Virus record (IMG/VR): IMGVR_UViG_3300045999_003304
Coordinates: 1 to 25,148 of that record
Strand: one strand, 5' to 3'
From: a virus
DNA length: 25,148 nucleotides
Part shown: positions 14,967 through 22,375 of the stretch, one piece after another
Position numbering within the stretch: the stretch's first letter is position 1
How the letters are laid out: every line of letters begins with the position of its first letter
Made by a program: the position numbers and the translations under genes
The notes under the pieces: model-generated
The model's input: the letters and a program-made list of their open reading frames with translations, nothing else
Told to the model about the DNA's origin: nothing
Database searches by the model: none

Positions 14967-17248
14967 CAGCCGCCTGTTCCGCTAACCACCGCACCACTTG
15001 AGTTGCCCCTTGTGCCGCTGTTGTTCACGGTGACATTGACCACCGGTGGTTTGGCGGTGTTGGTGGCGATGGTGGAGAGGAAGCTGTTCATCTGGGAGAA
15101 CTGCTGGCTGCCGTCGATCACCGTGTTGACCTGCGCCTGGAAGGCGGTGGCCAGATCACCGCGCGCCTCAGCAGCACCTTGCAGCTGCGCCTTGAAGTTT
15201 TGAGCGGAGACGGCAGCGGCGTTGGCGTAGCCGGCCTGATTGCGCAGCTCGGCATTCACGTCGGCCTGCAGCTGTGCCTGCTGCTCCACGGAGCCGTATT
15301 CCGCTTGGGCGTTGAGGGCAATGAGGCGTTGCTGGGCGAGCTGATCACGGGCAGCGGCTTGCTGATCCGCGAGTAGCTGCTGGCGCAGGGTGCCGAGGCC
15401 TAGCTCCTCAGCGTTGGTCTGACGGATCAGGTCCAGGTTCTGCTGCGCCAGCGCTACCTGTTGCTGCGTTGCTGCATTGCCCTTCTCTGCGTTCTGCTGT
15501 TGGGCGCTGATCAGGGCGATCTGGGCCTCAATCTCAGCCCGCTTACCGGCAGCAGCGACCTTCTGCTGCTCAAACGCCAAGCTGGCCTGCTGCGCCTGTT
15601 GCTCAGTAACCAAGGCACGAGCCTTGAGGTCAAACTCGGCAACGGTCTGATTGAACTTGCGCTGGCCAAACTCCAGCTCTAAGGCCCGGCGCTGCGCGTC
15701 ATTGGTGGCCAGTTTCTGCGCCTGCGACAGCTCCTGATCCAGCAGGCTCTTGATCGTGTCGCTGCGGCCAATGGCAGCGTCGTTCCGGACTTTATTGATC
15801 TGGCCAAGGAGCTGGTATTCCTGGCTGTAGAAGCCCAGCCGCGCCTCTTGCGCCTTGAGGGTGCTGGCCTCGCTGCTCAAACTGGCCAGCTTGGCCGTGC
15901 GCAGCTTCGCTTCACCTTGCAGCTGTGCTGCCAACCCCTGCGCTGCTGCCGCATTGGCAGCCTGCAGCTCGCCGGTCACATCCTTGTAGCGAGCGCGAAA
16001 CTTCTCCGCCAAACCAGGCAGCCGCGCCAACACTTTCTCAAACTCAGCGGGCTTGGCAAAGGCAATGTTGTTGATGCCTTCCAGCTTCACCGCATCGGTG
16101 AACAGGGCTCGCGCCTGTTTGTCGGTGAGGTTGAATTGCTGCTGCAGGTTGCGCAGGGCGGCGACCGCCTTGGTGCCCTCTTCTGGAATGCTGCCAAGTG
16201 CATTGCCAAACAAGCCGCCGCCAAGGCCGAGCTTGTTGGCATCAATCACCACTTTGACGCCTTTGAGCGCACCAGTTAGCGCCTTGACCTGCTCAATAAT
16301 CGTGGGCACCAGGCTTTCACCAAAGGCCACCTGCAGCTCTTCCCACGCGTTACCAAGCTTTTGAAACTGCTGGGCACTGGTCTCCACACCACCGGCACCA
16401 GCGGTGAGTTGATTGAGGCCTTTGGCCAAGGCCGGGAAGAACTGCTGCGCAGTCAGCTGGCCCGATTCCACCAGCTTGTTCAGCTCCTGCTGCGTGACGC
16501 CCAGACCTTGCGCGGCTGCCGAGAAGGCAATCGGCAACCGTTCACCCAACTGCTGGCGTAGCTCCTCCATGGAGACCACACCTTTAGAGGCGATCTGCTG
16601 CAGGGCCAGCAAGCTGCCGGTGACGGCATCACCGCTAAGGCCGAGGGATTGACCGGCCTTGGCCACGGCCTGGAAGACCGCCTGCTGCTGCTCCAGCGGA
16701 ATCCCCGCCGCACTAGCTGCCGCCGTGAAGCTGCCGAAGTCACTGGCCAGCTGCTTGTAGGAGAGGCCGAGCTGATCGGCCAAGCCCTTGGTGAACTGCA
16801 GCGCACCGGCTGCGCCTTGCGGGCCGAGTGTGTTCTGCAGCTTGCGGGTGATGGATTCAAACTCCACCGCCGCACCGACTGCATCTTTGATCCCGGCAGC
16901 AATACCGGCAAAGCCTGCTGTTAAACCAATGGCGCCAGCAAGGTTGCCAATGCCCTTGAATGCTGATCCTGCATTTCTGGCTTCGTTACCTGTATTTCTA
17001 ATGCCAGCAGCTAAACGTTCTTGAACCGATAAAAACCGACCCGATTCAGCTCTTGCCCGTCCTTGCTCGTCTGTGAAGTATTTAAGACCGTTGGCAGCGG
17101 TCTGAATTGGCCTGCCAGTGCGAGTGAACGATTGCTCAACCGTGCGGCCAGTCTCTGAGACCTGTCGCTTGACAGCATCAAGCCCGGCAGAAAACGCACT
17201 GGTGTCTAGGTCCAGGTCAAACGTTGCCCGCCCCAGCGATTCCGCCAC
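14966..17248 (-). CDS. Tape measure protein (760 aa)
   Basis: This protein sets tail length and is threaded through the tube. About residues 1-30 carry the typical start (RATFDLDLDTSAFSAGLDAV). A hydrophobic stretch (GIGNLAGAIGLTAGFAGIAA) lies near residue 100-120. About 130-290 form the conserved tape measure domain (EFESITRKLQNTLGPQGAAG, YKQLASDFGSFTAAASAAG, VVSMEELRQQLGERLPIAFS). From about 430 to 720 it is a long Gln/Ala-rich helical region. The start is GTG at 17248 after an AGGAAG stretch. At 760 residues it is moderate in length; by the usual rule of about 1.5 angstrom per residue, a tail of roughly 110 nm would follow. Confidence 0.9.
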   Translation of the reverse strand: MAESLGRATFDLDLDTSAFSAGLDAVKRQVSETGRTVEQSFTRTGRPIQTAANGLKYFTDEQGRARAESGRFLSVQERLAAGIRNTGNEARNAGSAFKGIGNLAGAIGLTAGFAGIAAGIKDAVGAAVEFESITRKLQNTLGPQGAAGALQFTKGLADQLGLSYKQLASDFGSFTAAASAAGIPLEQQQAVFQAVAKAGQSLGLSGDAVTGSLLALQQIASKGVVSMEELRQQLGERLPIAFSAAAQGLGVTQQELNKLVESGQLTAQQFFPALAKGLNQLTAGAGGVETSAQQFQKLGNAWEELQVAFGESLVPTIIEQVKALTGALKGVKVVIDANKLGLGGGLFGNALGSIPEEGTKAVAALRNLQQQFNLTDKQARALFTDAVKLEGINNIAFAKPAEFEKVLARLPGLAEKFRARYKDVTGELQAANAAAAQGLAAQLQGEAKLRTAKLASLSSEASTLKAQEARLGFYSQEYQLLGQINKVRNDAAIGRSDTIKSLLDQELSQAQKLATNDAQRRALELEFGQRKFNQTVAEFDLKARALVTEQQAQQASLAFEQQKVAAAGKRAEIEAQIALISAQQQNAEKGNAATQQQVALAQQNLDLIRQTNAEELGLGTLRQQLLADQQAAARDQLAQQRLIALNAQAEYGSVEQQAQLQADVNAELRNQAGYANAAAVSAQNFKAQLQGAAEARGDLATAFQAQVNTVIDGSQQFSQMNSFLSTIATNTAKPPVVNVTVNNSGTRGNSSGAVVSGTGG
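14995..15010 (-). repeat. Junction motif copy (GGGGCAACTCA)
   Basis: Minus-strand AGGGGCAACTCAAG lies within the last codons of the tape measure gene (encoding R-G-N-S-S), about 30 bases before the next ATG. Confidence 0.5.
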
Positions 17249-17263
17249 GCTTCCTGCCTCTGT

Positions 17264-17280
17264 GCTGTGAAGTTGCCCCT
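17264..17280 (-). repeat. Junction motif copy (GGGGCAACTTCA)
   Basis: Minus-strand GGGGCAACTTCACAG directly follows the TGA of the gp10-like gene and precedes the tape measure GTG by about 19 bases. Confidence 0.65.
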
Positions 17281-17687
17281 CAGCGCAGCAGCTTCTGCAG
17301 CGTGTTCAAGGGCGGCAGCTTGAACAGTGCCGGCGTGATCCAGTCCCGTGGTGGCATCTGATTGCCCGCACTGGTGCGGTAGCCCTTCAGCACATAGAGC
17401 GAATAGTCCACGTTCCAGCTGAAGCGATAGGCAAACTTTCCGGTCTGCGTGCGCTGGATGCTCTGGCGCAAGGCGCCGCTATCAATGATGTCCCTCGGGC
17501 TGCCAACGCTCTCGCGGCCTTTGCCCTTGCGGTTGTAACTGCCGCGTGTGGTGCGGTACTCCGTGGGCCAGCTGAACTGCTTAGTGCCGATCTCCTTGGT
17601 GAACTGCGCCTCAAGCCGCTGGCTGTAGCGCTCCCAAGCCCGCTCTAGGCGATCTTCAATCAGGTTGGCATTGATCTCGATCCGCAC
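17280..17687 (-). CDS. HK97 gp10-like neck protein (135 aa)
   Basis: GTG start at 17687, 3 bases after the stop of the stopper-like gene. The 135-residue protein has an N-terminal amphipathic helix (LIEDRLERAWERYSQRLEAQ), then SPRDIIDSGALRQSIQRT, a segment seen in the HK97 gp10 family (usually followed by a strand with Tyr-x-x-Tyr), and YRTSAGNQMPPRDWITPALF near the end; the family often closes with a P-x-R-x-hydrophobic motif. Proteins of this family join head and tail. Length fits the family. Confidence 0.75.
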   Translation of the reverse strand: MRIEINANLIEDRLERAWERYSQRLEAQFTKEIGTKQFSWPTEYRTTRGSYNRKGKGRESVGSPRDIIDSGALRQSIQRTQTGKFAYRFSWNVDYSLYVLKGYRTSAGNQMPPRDWITPALFKLPPLNTLQKLLR

Positions 17688-17690
17688 GGC

Positions 17691-18086
17691 TCACTCCTGC
17701 CGCACCGCATCCAAGACCACCACATGGCCAACGTTGGCCTCCAGCAGCGCACCGATGCCGCCACGGCCGTAGGCGCTGCGCAAGGCCACCAGCGTCACGT
17801 CATAGGTGCTGCCGTCGTCAATCTCCAGGCTGCCGGTCATGCCTTCCAGCACCGCATCATCCAGCAGCTGCGGGTCGGTGACATAACCCTCAAAGCGTGA
17901 GGTGCGCACATCCACGCCAGCGAAGTTCTGGCCGATGGTGGCGCCGATCTCTTTGACAAAGACGCGGTAAGTGGTGGCCGTTGTGTTGGCCACCACGTTG
18001 CCGGTGTAGGGGTCGGTGGTGGTGCCCGCTGCAGGGAGCTGCACGGTCAGCTCCCCGTTGCTGTAGGCATCGAGCGGGCTCGCCAT
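17691..18086 (-). CDS. Head-tail stopper-like protein (131 aa)
   Basis: ATG start at 18086, 8 bases after the tail tube stop. The 131-residue product is beta-rich with a segment RTSRFEGYVTDPQLLDDAVL followed by G-x-x-G and a DDGSTYDVTLVALRSAYGRG motif, a pattern I connect with small head-closure proteins of phages from cyanobacteria and related hosts. It stands between the tail tube and the gp10-like gene. The assignment is by pattern and position; a tail terminator is an alternative. Confidence 0.5.
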   Translation of the reverse strand: MASPLDAYSNGELTVQLPAAGTTTDPYTGNVVANTTATTYRVFVKEIGATIGQNFAGVDVRTSRFEGYVTDPQLLDDAVLEGMTGSLEIDDGSTYDVTLVALRSAYGRGGIGALLEANVGHVVVLDAVRQE

Positions 18087-18094
18087 CAGCTACC

Positions 18095-18568
18095 TCAGGG
18101 GGTGGGTGCAGTGGCTTCGGTGTAGGTGTAGGAGCCGTAACCCTGCAGGGTGAAGCTCACGGTGGCGATACCACCGGCCTCAATTGACTCCGAGAAGTCG
18201 GTGATGATGCCGATGCCGGCGTGCTTCTCCACAGTGGCCACAGAAGCGCCAGGGTCAGGCGATTCCCGATACCACTTCACGTATTGCCCGGTCGGAGCAT
18301 CCAGAGCCGCGTCCTTCAGGAGCTTGTAGCCGGCATCCACGGTGTCCAAGTTCATGGTCATCGGGATGCTGTAGCTCTGCGAAGTCGCCACAGCCTTCTG
18401 GAAACCTCCGGTGGTGCCGTAATCGGTCACCGTCTGGGTTTCAGTGGTGCCTTCAATACCGGCGTTAGTGAGATTGAGGATCTCAGTCAGGCCGGTGCTG
18501 CTGCTCGGATGGGTGTCGTCGGCGGAAGAGGCGTCGGCCATCCAAAGCCGATAGCCCTGCGATGCCAT
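18095..18568 (-). CDS. Major tail tube protein (157 aa)
   Basis: I choose the ATG at 18568 (MASQGYRLWMADASSADDTH) over the TTG three codons upstream. The 157-residue protein has the usual features of a siphovirus tube subunit: a small N-terminal strand, TEILNLTNAGIEGTTETQTV, a central loop, and a C-terminal AGIGIITDFSESIEAGGIAT followed by VSFTLQGYGSYTY, in which alternating hydrophobic residues make the inner beta barrel. It polymerises around the tape measure. It lies unusually early, ahead of the stopper and gp10-like genes. Confidence 0.75.
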   Translation of the reverse strand: MASQGYRLWMADASSADDTHPSSSTGLTEILNLTNAGIEGTTETQTVTDYGTTGGFQKAVATSQSYSIPMTMNLDTVDAGYKLLKDAALDAPTGQYVKWYRESPDPGASVATVEKHAGIGIITDFSESIEAGGIATVSFTLQGYGSYTYTEATAPTP

Positions 18569-18601
18569 AAAAGCCAAGAGGGTTGTCTCCAGAGGCGATC
18601 T

Positions 18602-18618
18602 GCCTGAAATTGCCGATC
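18602..18618 (-). repeat. Junction motif copy (GGCAATTTCAGGC)
   Basis: Minus-strand GGCAATTTCAGGC follows the TGA of the 123-residue gene after two bases and lies upstream of the tail tube gene. It is identical over 13 bases to the copy upstream of the portal gene. Confidence 0.65.
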
Positions 18619-18988
18619 AGGACCGCAGCAGCTCCGCCTGGCCGCCGGCCTTGGCGTAGAGGTTGGAGAAGCGGCCGTCGTAGCCGATGGCCAGCGACAG
18701 CTGCTCACGCCAGTAGGCCTGCTGGGTGCGGATGCCGGCGAGCTTGGCCTCGGGGTTGCCGGGCTGCCATTCGAGAACGTCGGCGCGGATCAGGCCCAAG
18801 TCTTCAGAGGCCTTGGCTTCAAAGCTGGTTTCGAGGGTGTTGAGCTTGCCGATAGCGCTCTGGCTGGTGGTGATGGAGGCGGCAGAGGCCTCAGCCATCA
18901 GCACGTCGAGGTGATCGAGGGCGATGGTGGTGGCCGGGATGGCGAGGTGGCGGCGGATTGCTTCGCGGTCAGTGGAAACCCAGGCCAT
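18617..18988 (-). CDS. Small helical head-tail connector-like protein (123 aa)
   Basis: ATG start at 18988. The 123-residue product is mostly helical and begins MAWVSTDREAIRRHLAIPAT. It contains SAIGKLNTLETSFEAKASED and ends with RFSNLYAKAGGQAELLRS. In this position, just after the portal and MuF genes, many phages encode a small helical adaptor that docks on the portal; that role is inferred only from position, size and predicted helicity. No known family is recognised with confidence. Confidence 0.6.
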   Translation of the reverse strand: MAWVSTDREAIRRHLAIPATTIALDHLDVLMAEASAASITTSQSAIGKLNTLETSFEAKASEDLGLIRADVLEWQPGNPEAKLAGIRTQQAYWREQLSLAIGYDGRFSNLYAKAGGQAELLRS

Positions 18989-19000
18989 GGCTAGTGCTTT

Positions 19001-19016
19001 TGCTTAGGTTGCCCCT
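19001..19016 (-). repeat. Junction motif copy (GGGGCAACCTAA)
   Basis: Minus-strand AGGGGCAACCTAAGC makes up the last codons (G-A-T) and stop of the minor head gene and lies 12 bases before the next ATG at 18988. Confidence 0.55.
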
Positions 19017-20863
19017 GCTGTTGGACGTGGCGGGCTCCACAGCGCCTCTGGCGCCTGCTCCATGCCCAAGCTCTTCTCAAACGGCGTCGGCCCGCTGATT
19101 GGTTGTTTGCCTGCGGCCTCCAGATCGGCCAGCACCTCCGCCCGTGCCTTGGCCTCCTCCTGCGGATCAATTAGCCCCAGCTCTTCCCATTCGGGATCCC
19201 AAGGGGTGACGGTGCAGCGGCAGTTATGGGTAACGCAGTTGTCTACAATGTATGAACTCGAATTCGTTGTGAAGTCATAAACAGGGATTGCCTCATGAAG
19301 CGTTTTGATCTGGACCACGAGAACCTCGTCAAGCTCTACAACTCCGGAGCCAGCGTCAAAGCACTCTCTGAGCAGCTCGGCTGCAGCAGGAATGTCATCA
19401 CTAGGAGGCTCAAGCAGCTCGGGATAGCTGTTCGAGGCAGAGGAGAGGCTCAGCAGCTCCGCATGGACCAACTCACGCCTGAAGGACGCAAACAGCTCAC
19501 GCGCAAAGCCAATCAAGCCGCAAGAGGCCGCATTGATAGCGAGGAGAGCCGCATCAAACGAGCTGAGACACGGTTCCATCGACAGCTCGGCATCTCCGCT
19601 TATGAGGTTGAGCTTCAGGGGGTCTTGATTAGCAAAGGCCTTACAACCAGCCTGCAGCTGCCGATTGGCAAATACAACATCGACTTGGCCGTTGATTGCT
19701 GCCCCATCGCCGTGGAATTGCACGGAGGCGGATGGCACCGTTATGGGCGGCACTGGGCTAGACGCCAAAAGCGCATTGAAGACATCCTCAGCGCGGGCTG
19801 GAGTTTGCTTGAGGTGTGGCAGGTCAATGCCAGATCCTGGAATCCCGCTGAGGTGGCGAATCAAATAGTCGCCTTGGCGGAGATCCATCGCCTTGACCCA
19901 TCCGCGCTGGGTGGCCATTGGATGATTGGCGGTGACGGTGACTTCGCCGTTACACGTACCAATGGCTACGAGATTCCCGCGATACCAAGCGCGAGTCGCC
20001 GCGATGACCGTACCGGTCGTTACAAGCGAGTCACCTAGGACGCAATTCGGGTGCGCCGGCGCCACCACATCCCCGAGGCGATACACCTTGCCGTGACGCG
20101 GGGCGCAATAGCCGCAGGTGCGGCTGCTGCCCACCGCCTGCCATTGCACTTGCTCAATGCCTTCAGCCTCGTAGCGCAGCTTGCTGCCTTCCACCATCGC
20201 TGCTGCCATCTCGGTGCGAGCGACGGTTTGAGCGCGGCTCTTGCTCAGCTCCACGCTGTTCTGCAGCGTCTTGCGCAGCTGCCGCCAGCTGTCGCCTGAG
20301 GCCAGGTGAAACTCCACGCTGCCGATGATGCGGCCGCGCAGGTCCACATCCACCAGGCGGTTCAAGGTGGCGAAGGCTTGGGTGCCCTTGCCGCCTGCGG
20401 CGTAGCTGGCCAGTGCGTTCTGCCGTTGCGCGGCGGCGATCAAGGCCGTGGGGTTCTGCTGCACCATCCCCGGCGAAAGGATGGCGGCCGGGTCCGTGAC
20501 GGCATCGGCGAAGACGGCAGCGGCCTGATCGGGTGTGAGCTTGCTGGCTTCTTGCTTGACCTTGTTCAGTTCAGCCAGTGCCCAGAAGTCGGCGGCCTTT
20601 TGTCCATCCAGCAGGGCCTGATTGACCGTCTGCCGCAGTTGCGGTGGCAGCGTCATGGTCTGCAGCTCCTGCTCCAGCTGCTGCCGCAGGATCAGCAACC
20701 GCTGGAGGGGGAAATCACCCGCGCCTTCTAAGGCCCGCTTGTAGGCGACTTCGATGCGCGGCTCCAGGGCGCGATAGGCACCGGTGAGACCGTCGATGAT
20801 GTCCCGCTCAAACGGGCCGAGTAGGGCATCGCTGAGCTGCTCCCAGCTGTCGGCGGCCTGCAT
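19004..20863 (-). CDS. MuF-type minor head protein interrupted by an intein (619 aa precursor)
   Basis: The ATG at 20863 shares one base with the portal TGA. The N-terminal extein (residues 1-273) is helical and ends in the MuF domain: RAQTVARTEMAAAM, then WQAVGSSRTCGYCAPRHGKV and APAHPN. The C-terminal extein (548-619) resumes at CRCTVTPWDPEWEELGL, restoring the conserved HPNCRC motif. Residues 274-547 are an intein that should remove itself, leaving about 345 residues. MuF proteins are minor head components that act with the portal and may enter the cell with DNA. The insertion hits the most conserved motif of the host protein, as is usual for inteins. Confidence 0.9.
   Translation of the reverse strand: MQAADSWEQLSDALLGPFERDIIDGLTGAYRALEPRIEVAYKRALEGAGDFPLQRLLILRQQLEQELQTMTLPPQLRQTVNQALLDGQKAADFWALAELNKVKQEASKLTPDQAAAVFADAVTDPAAILSPGMVQQNPTALIAAAQRQNALASYAAGGKGTQAFATLNRLVDVDLRGRIIGSVEFHLASGDSWRQLRKTLQNSVELSKSRAQTVARTEMAAAMVEGSKLRYEAEGIEQVQWQAVGSSRTCGYCAPRHGKVYRLGDVVAPAHPNCVLGDSLVTTGTVIAATRAWYRGNLVAIGTCNGEVTVTANHPMATQRGWVKAMDLRQGDYLIRHLSGIPGSGIDLPHLKQTPARAEDVFNALLASSPVPPITVPSASVQFHGDGAAINGQVDVVFANRQLQAGCKAFANQDPLKLNLISGDAELSMEPCLSSFDAALLAINAASCGLIGFARELFASFRRELVHAELLSLSSASNSYPELLEPPSDDIPAAAELLRECFDAGSGVVELDEVLVVQIKTLHEAIPVYDFTTNSSSYIVDNCVTHNCRCTVTPWDPEWEELGLIDPQEEAKARAEVLADLEAAGKQPISGPTPFEKSLGMEQAPEALWSPPRPTAGAT
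19244..19294 (+). promoter_or_regulatory. Possible promoter and ribosome-binding region of the endonuclease gene
   Basis: A TACAAT hexamer (19244-19249, plus strand) could be a -10 element about 46 bases ahead of the ATG at 19295; no good -35 is seen. A weak AGGGA stretch lies at 19283-19287. Both lie inside the C-terminal splicing block of the intein on the other strand, so any control signals there must coexist with splicing residues. Confidence 0.3.
19295..20038 (+). CDS. Homing endonuclease, HTH plus Vsr/EDxHD-like nuclease (247 aa)
   Basis: This is the only gene on the plus strand that I accept. Residues about 9-44 form a helix-turn-helix (LVKLYNSGASVKALSEQLGC, SRNVITRRLKQLGI), followed by a basic linker (TPEGRKQLTRKANQAARGR). 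About 90-195 match the Vsr/EDxHD branch of the PD-(D/E)xK nucleases: D130 in GKYNIDLAV, E141 and H143 in AVELHGGGWHRYGRH, then an RRQKRIEDILSAGWSLLEVW helix-strand. It should cut intein-free MuF genes and drive copying of the intein. The last about 60 residues lie opposite the N-terminal splicing region and may have little function of their own. The TAG stop is 6 bases from the intein boundary. Confidence 0.85.
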   Translation: MKRFDLDHENLVKLYNSGASVKALSEQLGCSRNVITRRLKQLGIAVRGRGEAQQLRMDQLTPEGRKQLTRKANQAARGRIDSEESRIKRAETRFHRQLGISAYEVELQGVLISKGLTTSLQLPIGKYNIDLAVDCCPIAVELHGGGWHRYGRHWARRQKRIEDILSAGWSLLEVWQVNARSWNPAEVANQIVALAEIHRLDPSALGGHWMIGGDGDFAVTRTNGYEIPAIPSASRRDDRTGRYKRVT

Positions 20864-22338
20864 CAGCTACCAGACTGCAGGGCCTGCGGGGGGAGCATGA
20901 CGTTCTGCTCAAGGAGCAGGCGATCCCGCTCCAGCTGCGCCTGCAGTTGCTGTTGATCGCTGCCATCCAGGCCGAGCACCTCCGCTTCCACATCAAAGTC
21001 AATGGGCAGGACTCCGCCGCGTTGGAGCAGTTCGAGGGTGGTCTCTTTGCTGATGTAGCCGCCATCGGCGAGGCTCTGGATCTGCGCCACCTGCTGCGGC
21101 TCCAGGCGCGACTCCAACGCTTGTGCAGCAATCTGCAGCGTGCCGGTGGGTTCATCGTTGGTGTACGCGCACCAGAGGAATTGCAGCTGCTCAAACAGGC
21201 TGGCCTTCTGCATCCCGGCCAGCGCCAGGCCGCTTTGCACCTGACCGGCCTGCAGCCTGGCTTGGGTGGCGGTGACGGCCTCCTGGCCGCTCATGAACGC
21301 CAGCGTCTCCTTGTTGATCAGCTGCTCGATGTGCAGCAGGTGTTCCTGCTGCTGCTGCAGGCTGCTGCCGGACGGTTCCGCGAAACGGAAATCGCCATCG
21401 ACCGGCACATCCACCACGCTGTTGGGGCCGATCACCAGCGGCGGTGGGGTCTGGCCATCCATCAACAGCGCACCACGGCGCACCGGCACCGGCAGGGCGC
21501 AGCGGTGCAGCAGCTCGTTGAGATCGGAGCGGCTGCGGTAGTGCTGCAGGGTGAGCAGCGCCAGCTCGCGGAAGGGCGGCAGGCCATGACCCCAGCGCTG
21601 CGGCTGCGGGCTGTACCAAACCAGCGGCACCTCGCTCAGGCTGGTGAAGCCTTCCTCCACCAGCTGCAGCTTGGTGGTGGCACCGAGCTGTTTGTTCAGC
21701 GCATACACCTGGAAGGCACCAGGGGTGAGCACGCGGAAGAAAGGCTCCACGGTGAAGCCAAAGCTGCCGGCTTCCACTTCACGCCATTCGAGCAGCGTGG
21801 CCTGCACCAGCTGCTCCTGGCCGGCGATGTATTCAGTCTTCCAGTTGAGGATGTTGCGGCGCTCCAGCAACACCAGATAGGGCTGACGGCCAAAGGCCAA
21901 GCGGTCGGCCTCAGATTCCACCGCCACCTGCTGCGGCATTTCGACCATGACGGCGCAACCGCCATCGCGCATGGCGAGGCTGTCGGCCATGGCCATGAAG
22001 GCCGTCAGGTTGTTGCCCAGTTGGTCAATGTCGTCGAGCTGCTGCTCCAGCGAGGCGGGCAGGTCGCTGAGGGTGAACTGCGAGAGGATGCCGCTCATGG
22101 CCTCAATGGCCTTGCGGAAGCTGGGCACGTAGGTGGCCCGCGCCAAGCGGTTGCGATAGGCGCGGTCGGGCTCCTTGGTTTCCTGCGGCAGGTAGGTGGC
22201 TTCACTACCGCGCAGGCCCAGCCAGCAGTCACCTAAGAGCTGCAGATCGGGCTCAATGTCCCGCAGGACCGGATGCTTCCAGGTCGGCAGGTTGGGCGCA
22301 TCGAAGAGATCGCCGTCAATGGCAGGCCTGCCGTCCAT
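20863..22338 (-). CDS. Portal protein (491 aa)
   Basis: Forms the dodecameric ring through which DNA enters the head. The sequence pattern matches a portal family found beside MuF genes (DUF4055-like): RAYRNRLARATYVPSFRKAI and GILSQFTLSDLPASLEQQLD near the N-terminus, SLAMRDGGCAVMVEMPQQ in the middle, RWGHGLPPFRELALLTLQHY, then a long helical C-terminal half (SLQQQQEHLLHIEQLINKET, AVTATQARLQAGQVQSGLAL). The ATG at 22338 follows a junction motif by about 17 bases. The stop is coupled to the minor head gene. Length is within the usual portal range. Confidence 0.85.
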   Translation of the reverse strand: MDGRPAIDGDLFDAPNLPTWKHPVLRDIEPDLQLLGDCWLGLRGSEATYLPQETKEPDRAYRNRLARATYVPSFRKAIEAMSGILSQFTLSDLPASLEQQLDDIDQLGNNLTAFMAMADSLAMRDGGCAVMVEMPQQVAVESEADRLAFGRQPYLVLLERRNILNWKTEYIAGQEQLVQATLLEWREVEAGSFGFTVEPFFRVLTPGAFQVYALNKQLGATTKLQLVEEGFTSLSEVPLVWYSPQPQRWGHGLPPFRELALLTLQHYRSRSDLNELLHRCALPVPVRRGALLMDGQTPPPLVIGPNSVVDVPVDGDFRFAEPSGSSLQQQQEHLLHIEQLINKETLAFMSGQEAVTATQARLQAGQVQSGLALAGMQKASLFEQLQFLWCAYTNDEPTGTLQIAAQALESRLEPQQVAQIQSLADGGYISKETTLELLQRGGVLPIDFDVEAEVLGLDGSDQQQLQAQLERDRLLLEQNVMLPPQALQSGS

Positions 22339-22357
22339 CCATGTGATTTTCTTCCGT

Positions 22358-22373
22358 GCCTGAAATTGCCGGT
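22358..22373 (-). repeat. Junction motif copy (GGCAATTTCAGGC)
   Basis: Minus-strand CCGGCAATTTCAGGCACGG lies 5 bases after the stop of the 61-residue gene and about 17 bases before the portal ATG. Confidence 0.65.
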
Positions 22374-22375
22374 GA

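Larger units (their letters stand above)
19223..20044 (-). mobile_element. Intein (274 aa) carrying an opposite-strand homing endonuclease gene
   Basis: On the minus strand, the intein begins with Cys (CVLGDSLV, block A; 20044-20042), has block B with TANH (precursor residues 311-314) and GWVKAMDLRQGDYL, and ends VYDFTTNSSSYIVDNCVTHN before Cys+1 of the extein (19222-19220), giving a canonical class-1 intein. N- and C-terminal splicing parts occupy about 19844-20044 and 19223-19342. The central about 170 residues show no LAGLIDADG or HNH motif on this strand; they are the antisense of a homing endonuclease gene (19295-20038, plus strand). The whole element is 822 bp and its frame stays open throughout. 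Confidence 0.9.

Noticed and set aside
19295-20038. The idea that the plus-strand nuclease frame is itself only a shadow of the intein
   Set aside because: It contains a plausible HTH and a Vsr-like nuclease core with D130, E141, H143 and GGGWH in the right order, which a random shadow would not have.
20947-22236. A 429-codon plus-strand frame opposite the portal gene
   Set aside because: It lies in the codon-aligned antisense register, which is commonly open in GC-rich genes, and its residues (many His, Gln, Leu) show no recognisable motif; the portal frame has clear family patterns.
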